From assembly GCA_011800805.1 (NCBI GenBank), contig MPNW01000064.1:143803-207802 (forward strand): a stretch of 64,000 nt of DNA, in the 5' to 3' direction. The notes under the pieces are model-generated. The model saw nothing but the letters and a program-made list of their open reading frames with translations, was not told where the DNA came from and did not search any database. Position numbers and translations under genes: made by a program. The DNA is from Hirudo medicinalis. Its lineage: Eukaryota > Annelida > Clitellata > Hirudinida > Hirudinidae. Below are positions 1 through 21,039 of the stretch, piece after piece. Each line of letters starts with the position of its first letter. The stretch's first letter is position 1.

Positions 1-912
1 CAGCTTCCAAAATATAACTCCCTAAGTTTAAACGCCATCCATTTAGATTTATTATTCCTACAACGATCAATCCCTCGTCTCAATTATTGCCTATCATTTG
101 CTCTCCATTATTTAAAAATGAGACGATTACGATGCATGATTCACCAAAAACTAGACACTTGACAGAAACATATTAAACAACGAGCTTATTGAATCAAGTT
201 ATTGATTCTGGTAAGGGCTCGCGTGAAAACTAAGATTAATGAGTACAATCGGCAAAATAGGTATCCTTAACAAACCTGATTTACAGCTGATACAAAGCGG
301 TAATTTGTAAAGCCAAAAATTTCCACTCTTTGGGGAAATTACCTAGACTAGCATTTTTCTCATAAATCCCGCCATCACATAGAAGTCTTTAAAAAAAAGT
401 TGATAGCTGTTGAGAAACGAGCTTGTACGAATAAACAGTGCGAAGCAAAACATAAGCCATATTTACGTTTGTCAGTGCACTCTTGACTGAAGCATGGAAT
501 AAGTGAATAAAGCCTAAGCAAACTGTTTACAATATTTACAATGTGAAATGGACACTGGACAACAGTCTTCAAAGGAAATAACAAAATAAAGCAAAGGCAA
601 AGGCCAAATAACTAAAAACATGCTTGTTAGCAGTGCTCCCCTGATACACAAAATAAACAGAATGACATTCGTCTTAAAATAAAAGTACTATTGCTACTAC
701 ATTTTGACATCAAATGCCATGAATTTTACAAACCAAAATTAGGGTGCAACTCCAAACAAGAATAATCTATTTCAGAAAATTAAAATGGAATAAATAAATT
801 ATAAATATATAACGAATGTTTAATATGTTTAGCATGTATTGAGCAACTGAGAGATAATGACAACACATGCTAGCCAAGGCATGACAAAGCTATAAAGAAA
901 AATTTCAAAATG
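1..912. other. Region 3' of the kinesin gene, no gene seen
   Basis: AT-rich sequence downstream of the kinesin-13 stop codon. It presumably carries that gene's 3' UTR on the minus strand. I see no open frame with family resemblance, no RNA gene and no clear transposon end. Confidence 0.5.
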
Positions 913-9167
<8,255 letters not shown>

Positions 9168-9692
9168 TTTGTTTCTATGCTAAATTTGAGTTGTTGACTA
9201 ATAAGTGCGTTAATTTCAAAAGGCGAGCATAATATTTAAAGTTCAATTATTAAAACTGTTATCATTATTATTTTAAATATTTGTTAGAAATAAATTATTA
9301 TGTGACTAAGAGCTATTTTTTATTTTAGTGAAAGCAAATTAAAATTTAGTAATATTAATGTACTTGTCATAAAGCATAGAAAAAGACGTCTCTTCCATTT
9401 CTAACTGTAATTGTTAACCCGCATCTAGTTACATTTTTAATAAATTATTGAAGAATCGATCATATTTTATATACTGTTGTAAGCAGGAAGTTCTCTTGCT
9501 ATGATCGTCGTTTGCGAAAATTGCGTGTTAGTCGATTTTTTAACTGGTTAGCAGTTCACGGTATCCCTATAAATTTATTAAATTGCTAAAGCGTCACACC
9601 TTTTTGTGTAATAAGACAATTGAATAGACATTTAAAATTTTTTTTTATTGAGTTCGAGAGAAGTTTGGACTAGCAAGTAAAAGTTCAGTAGT
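9168..9692. promoter_or_regulatory. Bidirectional promoter gap between kinesin-13 and CYRI
   Basis: The start codons of the minus-strand kinesin and the plus-strand CYRI gene lie head-to-head 525 bp apart, so both promoters must sit here or overlap upstream introns. The stretch is AT-rich with no obvious TATA box. Arrangement is seen; co-regulation is inference. Confidence 0.55.
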
Positions 9693-12427
9693 ATGGGAAA
9701 CCTTTTGAGAATTCTCTATTGTAGGGACACTGATGATCCATCAAAAGTTGATATATTTGTTGACTTTGAAAGTAGGATTTTGTTGGTTCTTAAATTTAGA
9801 ATTATCTTTATCACCAAGTATAATATATATTATATTACCTGCAAAGTATTGCACTTCATTTGGCTTTGTTTTTTTTTTAGATGCCATTGCTACTACCTCT
9901 GAAAGGCCTGTTTGGTCTGAGGTTCAAAAAGTTTTAAAAGAAGCAAATGAAATACTGAGAGAATTGGCTACATATAAAGGAGCTGCCTCTGAGATTAGAG
10001 AAGTATGAAAGTTATTTGCTAAAGGATTAAAGCTTTTTTATTTATAGTTAAATGTTGTTTTCAAGGCTATATCAAATCCACAAGTGCAGAGCTATCAGGA
10101 GAAAGCTTGGTCTGCAGTGATACCATTGGTGTTGAAGCTCAAGCATTATTATGAGTATTCTATTATATTGGGTAAGTACTCATTAATGTCTTGGTTTACA
10201 TATATCAGTAAAAGGTGAGGCATTATCACCATATTAAACTTGTCTTTTTGTCATGCCTGATTTCTCCCGCTTAAAATGTTTAAAAGAGTTTGGCATTATA
10301 GATGTATATTATATTAGTTTAAGAAGTTTGCCAAGACTTGCATTATAAGCATCCTTTTTACTTTATTTTGTTATTCCTCAAATTTGAATATTTTGTAATA
10401 AAAATGGTTTGATTTAGAAACAACTGTGCCAAACTTATTGGAGTTACTGTGTTCTAATGAAATGACACCTAAGCAGCATTTGGAAACCCAACAAGCCTCA
10501 TTTAAACAGTTTGCTGAAATTCTTGATTTCACTCTTAAGTTTGATGACCTCAAGGTACAAATGTCAACTTTTATGATTATTTGTTTAATTTGTGCATTGA
10601 ACAAACTTAAGCAAGCATAAGGTACTCAGCAATTTTTTTTTATTAAGCTTGGGCCATCCATAAATAAGCATAGATCACATTTGTATCCCATTTGCATTAA
10701 AGTATGTTGATGGAACTATTTTTAAGGCAAAAATAGCTTAATAGCTGATTAAAAATATTTTCTGTGTCTCAAATTCCTGACTCCTGCTAGGTGCATACAT
10801 GGATGGCCCTTAGTAATAATTAAACAAATAAAGTAATGAATATAATTGTTTTTGGCAAAACATTTACGAAAATTTATTTACGAAGATCATATTGGTTGTA
10901 TAGAATTGAGTGCTCAAATAAATTAAAAGAAAATTAAAGATTAACTTCAGTTCTTAACTGAATTAACTGAAGATTCCTTCAGTTTTTTTTTTTTGATAAT
11001 TTAATTTGAATTGGTTTAAAGTTAATAAATTTGCTAGATGACAAATCCTGCTATACAAAACGACTTCAGTTATTATAGAAGGACTCTTAGTAGAATGAAA
11101 ATGTCTGGCACAGTGAGTTTTATGGAATGGGTGGATTTTTAATGATTAATGTAAATTTTGGACATATGCAGTTGGTTTATGTGAATAAGAATAATTTAGT
11201 TGCTTTTCTGCACATTGTTTTCAACTATTTGAAGATTATTTATTGTAAATAAATTTTAATCATTTAGGAGGAACATGAAAATAGTCTTGGTGTCAGTGAA
11301 TCTGTGGCCAATAGGATGTCACTTTTTTATGCTCATGCCACACCTATGCTTAAAGTTCTCAGTGATACTACTTCAAAATTTGTTTCTGAGGTCAGTTAAT
11401 TTTGTCCCACATTTAGCTTCTTTTAAACTCAGGCTGTTTTGCTTTAATATGTGTTTGAGCTATTTTTAAGTGAATTTCATAGCTTTTGCACTTTTCCAAT
11501 AATTTTCCAATACAACACTAACACTAAATTACTTTTTTTTTTATGTGAATGTGATATCTTGTTAGTTGATAAATGTCAGAAGTGGTTTGTGTAATAAATT
11601 AACGAATTTAATCAAGCACAGACAAAATTGATAAAATAATTTCTGAAATACAATTGTAGAATAAAGACTTACCTATTGAGAACACTACGGATTGTCTTTG
11701 TACAATGGCAAGTATATGCAGAGTCATGATTGAGAATCCGTGAGTTGTTCTTTTATTTGATTATAGGCCCAATTCCACCCAACTTTAAATTTATTCAGGA
11801 AGTACAGATGTAAAATTACTAATACAGAGACAGTTATGTTTTGCTTAAGGGTGATGGTGGGAGTGATTATTCTATATGATCATGTACATCCCATTGGAGC
11901 TTTTGTGAAATCTTCAAACATTGATGTTAGTTAAGTTTGATACATTTATAGATGTCCAACATAAGTTTTGCTTTAAAAATAAGCAGAAATATAAAAACTA
12001 CAACATAAATTTGCAATTAATAACTTTCAGGTTAATTTTCAAGTTTATCTACAAATGTGCATGTTTTAGCCATATGCATGTTATTTTATAATTTTATTTA
12101 TTAAGGAACAACTTATCTAATTCAATCAAGTTAAACAGATTTGATGGAACTTCTTAAATATATCCAACAGATAAAGAATTCAATAAAAGTCTTAAAGGAA
12201 CATGCACCTCAGAATGTTGAATGTCTCATGAATGCACTGAGGTAGAGTTTGGATGTTTTCAAAGCTTGGTTTGGTTTATTTGGTTAAAGCCCTTGCATAA
12301 CTGAGATGATTTGGACAGTCATGAAGCTAAATTTAGAAATATATAAATGTTACTTCATTGCAGATATACTACGAAACATCTGAATGATGAAAGCACACCT
12401 AAAGCCATTAAAACCCTTCTTGCTTAA
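9693..12427 (+). CDS. CYRIB: CYRI (FAM49) Rac1-binding inhibitor of the WAVE/Scar complex, 10 exons
   Basis: CYRI proteins bind active Rac1 at the plasma membrane and compete with CYFIP, limiting Arp2/3-driven lamellipodia. Exons are 9693-9771, 9881-10002, 10066-10171, 10418-10554, 11038-11112, 11268-11390, 11660-11739, 11799-11925, 12171-12241 and 12364-12427. They total 984 nt, giving 327 residues, close to the usual 323-324. The N-terminus MGNLLR supports N-myristoylation as in human FAM49. The Rac1-contacting pair appears as Arg162-Arg163 in [10 protein letters not shown]. Other family blocks are [51 protein letters not shown] and the C-terminal [11 protein letters not shown]. The alternative start in another frame at 9733 is a shadow. 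Orthology to FAM49 is clear; assignment to the A or B paralogue is not meaningful in an invertebrate. Confidence 0.95.
12276..12320 (-). repeat. Tail fragment of a tRNA-derived SINE in CYRI intron 9
   Basis: On the minus strand it reads CTGTCCAAATCATCTCAGTT then ATGCAAGGGCTTTAACC. The same block occurs at 14918-14960, 32125-32265 and, less perfectly, at 37372-37500, where it follows a tRNA-like head. Only the body and tail are present here. Confidence 0.55.
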
Positions 12428-13253
12428 AGCTTCTTTTTATTATGTAATTATAAGTTTTGTTTTGGGACATCTTTTTTCTGGTTAAGTATGACTTTTGGAA
12501 TTATGAAGCATAAAGCATGATCTATGTACCACATTCATGTTCACTTGACTGCAATCATGGTGCATTAAAGCTGGACTGTATTCTGTTTAAATGTTATTTT
12601 AGCATAAAGCTTATAAATCAACAAAACTATTTGAACATTTTAGATATTATTAACTTGTTTTGTGATAGTGAGAATGTCAGCTAAGGCATAAATTATTAAA
12701 GTTATTTTTAACCTGTATTTTGTCTCCAGTGCAAAATTTACTTGTGGAATGAGTACTTTTTGAGTGTTGGATAATTTTTGGATCTGATTTCACTAGCTGC
12801 CATGAGATGAGTCAATCTTGAATGGAGTCTTAACTTCTGTTATCATTATTTATTGTATGATGATTTTGCAGTCTGTCTTGCTTTGCCAAAAATAGCTATT
12901 TTTATTCTAATGTTTCTGTTTCATGCAAAGGTTTGCATACAGGGATAAGTACCAACAAGATGTCTTTTGTTACAAATCTCAATTTTATGTAAATTCACAA
13001 TCAAACCTGAAATATTTTAGAGATATGTATCTACTTTTTGTGAAACTTACTTTTTTATAGATATTATGCATTTAAAGAAATGCTTCAGCATCTGAGATTG
13101 CACTGGCAGTTTTCAAAGAATTGTTGTTGTGATGGTTGCAGCAATTAATAATCCAAGGCAATGTGGTGTTGAAATGGTATGGAAACTTGGCCATTGCTTT
13201 TTTCTCCAGGTTTCAACAATTAACCTCTTTTTGGGTGTTCTTTTATATGGACA

Positions 13254-13990
13254 TTGACATGTGGACGACAGTTTGAGTATAAATCATTCATTTGTGATGT
13301 ACTTCAATTGCTGGTTGAAAAAAGGAATATGCCCCCGGGTCCCTGCCAAAAGGAGGTGGAGGATAATGGACCCACCGATGACCCTACCTTTAACGACCGG
13401 ATTTCCAATGGACACATGATTTTTGTCAATGAGCAGGTTTGAGGGTGGTAGAAGGCTTCAGACGGAGAAGGGTCTTAAGATTCACCAGGCAAAGCTAAAT
13501 GCAAAGGGAGGAGAAAAAGAGTTATGATGCAGCCATGCCTCCAAGTAGAGCGCCAGGCGATACCGGGGACAGGTTTCACCACAGTTTCGAGTGCGTTCAA
13601 GTTTCTGGCCTCGCGGAAGACCTTCCACGAGCTAGGATCAAGTTCCCACGAAAAAATGAAAGATGGATTGTCGAAATGATGGCGCGCGCATTGGCAAATG
13701 ACGTAAGTAGCGAATGAGCGTTTAATGCGATACGTGCACTCCAAAGAAGATGTAACGCTCAATTTGCATTATATGGTGTCGAAGTGCAAAGGTCGCCGCG
13801 AGTCTTTAGTCCATAACCATATAATGGGTGATATTCTGAAGATGGTTAACGCGGGGAAATAGCCGACAGGGACATCCGCTTGATCAAATATGTGCGGCCC
13901 ATCCGAAACTTTAGGATTTGGGCCGAAACGTTCGGTGACGGATGCATTCCTCTGATGATTCCCTGTCGGTAGGAGTTTCTTAGTATCTAG
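13254..13990 (+). mobile_element. Decayed transposon fragment, GC-richer than surroundings
   Basis: Base composition changes abruptly from AT-rich to mixed. A plus-strand frame near 13430-13520 reads GRRLQTEKGLKIHQAK, which resembles the zinc-finger-like GLKIHQ segment found in some LINE-encoded proteins, but its cysteines are lost. Frames are short and broken. A perfect 10-bp inverted repeat (ccgacaggga at 13863-13872, tccctgtcgg at 13960-13969) lies in its right part. I call it a TE relic; the family is uncertain. Confidence 0.4.
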
Positions 13991-13992
13991 TA

Positions 13993-14823
13993 CTATTGAA
14001 AATTGTGGAAGTAAACGGAAACAACAGTTAATAGTTTAATAAACAGCCGAATTAATTGTCGACTTTAAGCTATTAAGGAACTACAGTCTGTAGGATCGCA
14101 CATCCATCATAATCACGTGCTGATCCTAACCCTATCAGCGATGACTTACCAAGCGCGCATCCTTTGTTTATGGACATCCTCCTTTGTCCTGACTGGCTAT
14201 TTAAGAAACTAAGTCAGGGCAATCTTCCCTTCTCTCTCCTACTCTTCCGGCTACGTCGCTAAGCTGCTACTCCAGCAGTTATGTTGTCAGTCGGAGCATT
14301 GTTGCCGTTGTTGTAAATAAACTTTGTAGCGAACGCGGCTTCGTCGTGAATGCCGCCGCTGCCGCTACAAATTGGTGAACCCGACGGAAAACCACAGATC
14401 TCTCGATGAACCTCATCAACCAAGTGTTCTTCGTCATTTGCAGTCGCAACAAATTGGTAACTCCGAAGAACATGCAACTACAACCAGGTTTCATCAGCAA
14501 ATCGGTGATCCAGAAGAACACTCATCATCAGTTTTCAAGTACAACTCAGACGAAGAACTTGCAACAACGCAACTCCGACACAGAACAGGCAACAATCAGG
14601 TTTCGTCATCAAGTGATGAAGTCTCTCGGCGATAGGAAGATGCACAACANTCTCCTACTCTTCCGGCTACGTCGCTAAGCTGCTACTCCAGCAGTTATGT
14701 TGTCAGTCGAAGCACTGTTGCCGTTGTTGTAAATAAACTTTGTAGCGACTTCGTCGTCAATGCCGCTGTCGCTACAAGTCTTTCTACAAAAAAGTTTCTC
14801 TATCGACAACTTCACGACAAGCT
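13993..14823. mobile_element. Older LTR copy split by a younger LTR element
   Basis: 13993-14088 and 14781-about 14823 together match, in reverse orientation, the solo LTR at 22838-23029. Shared blocks are TTGAAAATTGTGGAA, ACAGTTAATAGTTTAATAA, AGGAACT...ACAGTC and GTCTTTCTACAA..AAGTTTCT. The match is interrupted exactly where the element at 14089-14776 begins and ends, so the younger element inserted into this one. Confidence 0.7.
14089..14776 (+). mobile_element. LTR retrotransposon, LTR-leader-gap-LTR, with AGTC target duplication
   Basis: The 5' LTR is 14089-14369 (281 bp): it starts TGTAGGATCG and ends CGCTACA. It has a TATTTAA box near 14200 and AATAAA near 14314. It is followed by a primer-binding-site-like TGGTGAACCCGACGG at 14372. 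About 280 bp of leader follows, then a single N at 14650. After it come 126 bp of a second LTR end with a few mismatches to the first, ending CTACA at 14776. The 4-bp target duplication AGTC is at 14085-14088 and 14777-14780. The bulk of the coding interior is absent or not assembled. A 4-bp duplication fits Gypsy-type integration; the superfamily is inferred. Confidence 0.8.
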
Positions 14824-14917
14824 TGTGTACATTAATGTACACATTTCGAAAAGTCTAAGGGAAGGGCAGTCGAAACTTAGGAGGGGGAATGACTCCCCTA
14901 TCCCCCCAAATGACTTA

Positions 14918-14960
14918 TTTATTTAATTAAAGTCCGTTGCATGACTAAGATGATTTGGAC
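14918..14960 (-). repeat. Tail fragment of the tRNA-derived SINE
   Basis: The minus strand reads GTCCAAATCATCTTAGTCAT then GCAACGGACTTTAATTAAATAA, matching the SINE body and tail at 12276-12320 and 32125-32265. No tRNA-like head is visible. Confidence 0.5.
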
Positions 14961-15467
14961 TTACCCCCCAAATGACGTCCCTGCGTAGTAATTAATGCCT
15001 TTTGCGATTGTTATGGACTTCAAAAGTTACTCAGTCACAATGTCATATGTGTTTTTCAATCCATATCAATGTGTTTTGAGAAATTTTTATTTATCTAATT
15101 ATTTCAGTACATACTAATGATTTTTTTGTACAGTAATTTAGTAATCATTTTTACTTCGTGAGAATTTTAGTTTTTATGCAAAGATTCAAATGTTAGAGTT
15201 TTACATAAATATTACAAAATTAAAATTTATTTAAAGTTATAGTAAAAGGTAATAAAAAATAAATAAATTAAGTAACATTTACGGCACATCGTTTATGCGA
15301 CAAAATATAGTTCCTCCCTCATGAATATTAAGTCTGGTAATCATCAGGAGCAAAGAGCCGCAGCTGCTGTGCTCAGATGACTTTCGTTACATTGGCCTGC
15401 CCCGAAGCTTTCTTATGCAGAGGTTGAATTACTTGGATTAGTCGCTAGTAAAAACGTAGTTGATGTA

Positions 15468-18400
15468 ATGGGATCTAAAGTGTCAACTCTGCTTCAACCT
15501 GCGGAAGTCGAAGAAATTCAACGAGAAACAGGATGTAAGCCTAGCTCTTTGATTAATGATTAAAACATACTCGTGAAACGAACTATTTATTTAGTCAAGC
15601 CTAATCAGATTTATAGACTGTACAGCAGATTCACGAGGTTAGATAAGAATGCCAATGGATATCTCTGGTAAGTTTAAGTCAGTTTTACAAGTACCTTGTA
15701 ACAAGTACAAGTAGTAAATATATTTTATATTTTTAAAGTATGTGAATCCGATTCAATAACAGATGATTAATCTTAGAGTAAATATAATTGTACTCCTAAT
15801 CATCTATATTTCAGTTATCATAATTATATGGAGATTAAGGAATAAGTTTAAATTTTGTACCAGGTAATATAGGCTTATGCTAACTTGATTAGTACTTTAT
15901 AGCAAAGAAGATTTCTTTAGAATTCCTGAACTTGCAATCAACCCATTAAGCGAAAGAATTGTTTACGCTTTTTTTTCAGAAGAGTGAGTTTAATATTTAA
16001 ATTTCTTGAAACATTGAACACATGATTATACATTAAAGGAAAAAGATGTTTATATAAATGAATTCTCCATTGAATCCTCCCAATGTTAAATTTTTCTAAA
16101 TGAAGTGGTATTTATCATGTAATTGATATGAAGAATTGTAAAATTTAGCAACAGGTTTAGGGAGACAGAATTGACATTAGGATGTTTCTAAAAAATGAAG
16201 TATGAGAATGGGATGCCGGCTATAGAGAAACTATAATAAAAATTGAAGCAGAAAATAATATTATTTAGGACTTGCTCAACTCTGTCAAAGTTAGGTTTAA
16301 TTTAATTATGCTGGACCACCATCTACGAGTTAATTATAAAAACAGCAAACAAGCCATGGAATTGATAAATTAGAAGATTGTTTTCATTTGCAATGAACAT
16401 TATGTTTATTAGCAATCAGTAAAAGCAATACTCATATTTAATGGTTCATTATAGTACATTTCATAAGCCTAATGGAAAGCAGTTTTTAGCCACATAACAT
16501 TGTCGAGTTAATGTTCAAGTTGTTTGTCTTGGAACATAGATCGGGGTTTGGCATCAACTGATGAAGACTTAGTTGGTGCTAAAAATGTATTTCTGTGATC
16601 CTTGACGACTTGAAGCAGTTACATCATCGGCATCGCATGTCAAATTTGAGTTGAACTCATACTAAGGCAACCTCATGTTTGGCTAAGTCATTGACAATTC
16701 TAAGATTGGACAAGCAGTTATCTACTCTTGTTGATACTCTTATTGAGATTCCATCTCACTGGTATTAATTAACCTTAAGGAAATCCTGGAATGTACTCTT
16801 TGTCACTTATTTTTGAGTTTTCTTCAGAGTTGGTTGCTGGAATGGCTTGATTTGTGTCAGAGGCAGAAATAGAAATATATCTGCACCTTCAACTTCTTGG
16901 CATGTGACTAACCACTAAGCACTTGTCCTCTATAGTAACATCACAGGCAAAGGCAGTAAGAGTTTTAGAGAGTTACCAAAGGTGGTGCTTAAATGCTTCT
17001 AGTGGCAGTGTTAGCAATTTTAGCATTTGAGTCTGACAATGCAAAAAGCAGTGCAAGGTCCTGTCTTGATGCACAGNNNNNNNNNNNNNNNNNNNNNNNN
17101 NNNNNNNNNNNNNNNNNNNNNNNNNNNNNNNNNNNNNNNNNNNNNNNNNNNNNNNNNNNNNNNNNNNNNNNNNNNNNNNNNNNNNNNNNNNNNNNNNNNN
17201 NNNNNNNNNNNNNNNNNNNNNNNNNNNNNNNNNNNNNNNNNNNNNNNNNNNNNNNNNNNNNNNNNNNNNNNNNNNNNNNNNNNNNNNNNNNNNNNNNNNN
17301 NNNNNNNNNNNNNNNNNNNNNNNNNNNNNNNNNNNNNNNNNNNNNNNNNNNAGGTTCCATCCCTGTGAATGGTGCCAGGGTACTGAAATTTCATTTCCTG
17401 GTGAGGTCCCATAAAGTAAGAAATGAGTCTTAATCAATATGGAGCCAAAATTCTTTGAAGTAGCCAAACAATTCCATGTTATGGGATTTCAAGATATCAT
17501 GAGCACCTCAAACCTTTGCAAGAAGGTTCTCTTTCTGAGAGTTCCTGTACTATCACGACGCTTCGGGACAGACAGCAATTTTGCCATATCTTGTGCTGAA
17601 ACCAGTATGGGAAGACAATCACTTTAGCTTGTTTTGGCCAGTAAGATCACCCAACTGCAACCGCTCTTGATGAAAATATCTGCTTGTGCAGGTCACATGA
17701 CCAAAGTGTTCAAACAATAATTTTTATTACAAGTTGAAAACAAATATACTGTGGGAGATTGTGGAAAAAATACAAAATTTCCTATTTTCAAATATTGAAT
17801 TGAAGAATATTCCAAATATTAATATATCTTGATAATATTTTGGCTACAGAGTCCCTTTATGAGCCATCACTTAATTATTTAATTAAAAATTTTCTGTATT
17901 GGATGGGAACACCCTAATCGACATTCTAGATGAAAATTTTTTAATCAGTATATGCAAGTACTAATTGAATTGCCAGTTACGACTTAAAATAAGCTAAACT
18001 TTCCCACTTCCAAAAAAGTTATCAATTTATTTTTGCAGGGGCCCTGATAATGACCAAGTAAATTTTAAACAATTTTCACGGGTTCTGGCAAGGTTCCTTC
18101 TTACTAAGTCAAAAGGAGGAAACAAGTTGAACTCTAGAGAAGAAAAGCTGAAATGTTAGCAAAATGCATTTTTTTAAGATGTATTGTAATTCATTAGTTA
18201 ATGCAGTGGTTCTGTGAGGCCCATATTTACCATCCAAACATTATTGCCACTCAAGTGTTAAAATAAAGTGTTATTAAAGCCTTCATTAGCATGTAATTTA
18301 TTGCTTTTACTAATTAGAGATTTCTAACTATTATGTTATTTTTCTTGACTTGCTAAGTTGTCCGTTACTTGGCACACAAATACAAATAAAGAGACATGTA

Positions 18401-20011
18401 ATCTTAATAATTGTTACCGGGTTTAAGTTATTTTCACTTAAATTAGTTCTCAAAGATGTTACTGTTTGCACTTGGGTAGCATGTCCATCCATTCTGGCTG
18501 GAATTTTTGAGAAACATACTCAAAGATCATCCTCCATTGACAACAGATATTCTATTGACATTGTGCACTAGGGTTATGACTTTTTTTTTGGAGCCCTGTG
18601 TTCCTGTGTTATAAATCAATGAACTTTTGTTTAAAAGTAATAAAAAAGACATTAATTTGATTCAGTTTTTGAATAAGGTCACCCAAGTCAAAAATTTTAT
18701 TTTACTTTGAAGCTTTAAGTTAATCATTCTTTCAATATTTCAGTTGCCTTTAAGATGTATGACCTTGATGGAGACAACAAGATATCTCGAGATGAACTCA
18801 TAAATATTTTGCATATGATGGTTGGTGCAAACATCTCTGAAGAGCAGGTTGGAATGATTTTACTAAGCATTCAGAATTACTGATTCTCAGCCTCAGAGCC
18901 TGATATGCACTAAACAAATTAGTATTTCCAGCAGAGCATTAATTCTCGAAATTTGTCAGATTAAAAAACTGCCCAATCCAGAAGTGATATATTAAATGTA
19001 TATATAACTTATCAATGGCAAATCAGGCAAAATCACTTCAATCAATGGATGAGAGTTTTAAAATCTTATAATAAAACAAACAAAACTTATTGCTTTTCCC
19101 TTCAGCATTCCATTGTCACAAACGACAGCACTATTTAAATCCCAACCGAAAACTTATTTATTTGGCCAACTATATACACAGCTACATTTATTTTAGATGA
19201 TTTCTTTTTTACAAACTTTTATTCTATGTAGTTGTGTTTTATTTCTCTTTTTTCTATTGCCATTTAACTTGACTCACTCATTGATGGAATCAAAAAGTGC
19301 TTCATTTGTTATAGGGCCATTAAATCCCATCAGGATTGTTGTGCACTCTAAAAATTGGATAAATAAATATAAATGTGGATTACTAGTAGAAAATAAGAAA
19401 ATGTGTCAGCCTTTCACAAAGGCTTTAAGAAAAGAGAACAACCTTAAAGAAAGGTGTTTCGTTAACTTCTGGTGTCGAGAGGGGTGCATTAAGTGGCATG
19501 CAAGTTGGCTGAATTGGTTGCATACAGCAGTAATGGCGGCACTAGTGTTTGAAACCCAGCCTACATTGTCGAAAGCATCCTTGGGAATGAGCGCTGTATA
19601 ATGGTTTAAAAAAACACCTATGAAGTACATTTACATTATTTAGGCACCAAGAAATGACTGCCTAATTTGGCTCAAAAATTAATTCATGATGTTTCGTCAT
19701 TTATTTTCAATTCTTTAGTAAATTCAATACCCGAACTATCCTTGGTTTTGAAAATAGATGCTATGCTCTTCTTTTGTTTCTATGTAATATGTAATGTATG
19801 TATGTAATTCCATACTGGATTGGTGCTGGTGTGATTTCAGTGATTTAACCATAGTTTTATGACGTTAATTTTTAAGCTTGGCAGCATAGCTGATCGCACT
19901 CTTGTGGAAGCTGATTGCAATGAGGATGGAAGCATATCATTTGAAGAATTTGCCAAGATTATTGGCAAAGTTGATGTAGAGCAGAAGATGAGTATCAAGT
20001 TTCTTGATTAA
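15468..20011 (+). CDS. CHP1: Calcineurin B homologous protein 1 (CHP1), 6 exons
   Basis: CHP1 is a myristoylated EF-hand protein that binds the tail of Na+/H+ exchangers and supports their activity at the plasma membrane; it also inhibits calcineurin. Exons 15468-15534, 15595-15667, 15903-15983, 18039-18154, 18744-18847 and 19877-20011 give 576 nt and 191 residues (human 195). MGSKVSTLL is a good myristoylation site. EF-hands 3 and 4 have canonical loops, residues 119-130 (DLDGDNKISRDE) and 160-171 (DCNEDGSISFEE). EF-hand 1 (residues 39-50) ends in Asp instead of Glu and EF-hand 2 is degenerate, as in vertebrate CHP1, so two calcium sites are expected. PELAINPLSERI and KVDVEQKMSIKFLD are hallmark blocks. 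The assembly gap lies in intron 3 and does not touch the coding sequence. Confidence 0.96.
15984..18038. other. CHP1 intron 3 with unclassified repeat-like stretch
   Basis: This 2-kb intron is unusually long next to introns 1 and 2 (60 and 235 bp). From about 16540 to 17640, around the N gap, composition is less AT-rich with long broken frames on both strands, suggesting an unidentified retroelement relic. I could not match a family. Confidence 0.35.
17077..17351. other. Assembly gap, 275 N
   Basis: Run of N in CHP1 intron 3. Unlike the gaps at 43043 and 60787, its two edges do not share a duplicated sequence. Confidence 0.99.
19497..19612 (+). repeat. tRNA-derived SINE (second family), copy 1, CHP1 intron 5
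   Basis: AAGTTGGCTGAATTGG resembles an A box and GTTTGAAACCC a decayed B box. The copy ends in GAGCGCTGTATAATGG, like the GCGCTATATAAAT tail shared by many SINEs with L2-type LINEs. It aligns throughout with 56017-56130. It was probably mobilised by an L2/CR1-group LINE; that is inference. Confidence 0.6.
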
Positions 20012-20253
20012 CTTCAAAATTTAGAGCACTGACAATAATCAATATTTATTGAAATTTTTTAATTTTGCCACGTGTGATTAATCAAGATCAATATAATCTA
20101 TGAACTCATTTGATGGTTCAGTATGTGCAAAAAATTGATGAAAATCACTATGTTTAAGTTCTGCAAAATTGATATGCTAATCCCTGAATTTGATTTATGT
20201 AACAACAGTGAATTGTTAATTATTGATATTGAATGTTTGGAATGAGATTTACA

Positions 20254-20259
20254 AATAAA
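20254..20259 (+). promoter_or_regulatory. CHP1 polyadenylation signal
   Basis: AATAAA 243 bp after the CHP1 stop codon, the first canonical signal downstream on this strand; followed by a T/GT-rich stretch. Confidence 0.55.
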
Positions 20260-21039
20260 ATTTGTTTCTTATTGTACCTGTGAGTCTGATTTTACTCGTG
20301 CAGCTGATGGAGGTGTGTAAATCAATTCCTTCATATTATTCTCTGTGAATTCTAATTTGGCATAAAATAAATGTTCTAAAATATTATTATGATAAAATAT
20401 GTAGCTTGACACATTGAATAAGACTTTTGTAATGAAAATTAGAAGACTTGTTAGATGCTATCTAGTCTAGTACAGTCTAGTTTTCAACAAATTGGATGCT
20501 GATGCCCGAAACTAAACACAGTTGTTAAAAAAAAAGTAAGCACAAGTTTTATACTTAATAACTGTTTATAAAATTACTAACAATTAATAATTACAGTAAT
20601 TTCATAAATCCACCTGTTACAATTTAGATTTTTTGCCATAAAAAAAAATAACACTGTTGATGTCAAATAATACCTCTTCCACCTTGTCAAGAATTGTGGA
20701 ACTTTTTCAGGCCCCTCCCCTTCATTTTGTTGACAATATTAATGGACGACGTCTTTTAGTGATTGGAGGCGATATTGAACTGCCGATGCAATGAGATCAT
20801 TTCGTCTGCTTCCAGTTCCTGACAGTCAAATTCAAAATGTAAGGCTTTGAGCGCAGGAATACCATGCCATTTTTGTGGATCTGGAAAATCACAACTGATA
20901 TATTTACAGGTTTTTATTCACATAAACAGAGTCCACAGAATGAACACCACTCGAAAGGAAATCGCATAATAAGCAACGAGCAAAAATACAAGTAAGAATC
21001 AAGTGAGAAAGAAAAAGTCCGAAGGAAGAGAGGAAGTGA

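Noticed and set aside
16973..17467. Long frames spanning the gap at 17077
   Set aside because: They are open only because N codons are not read as stops.
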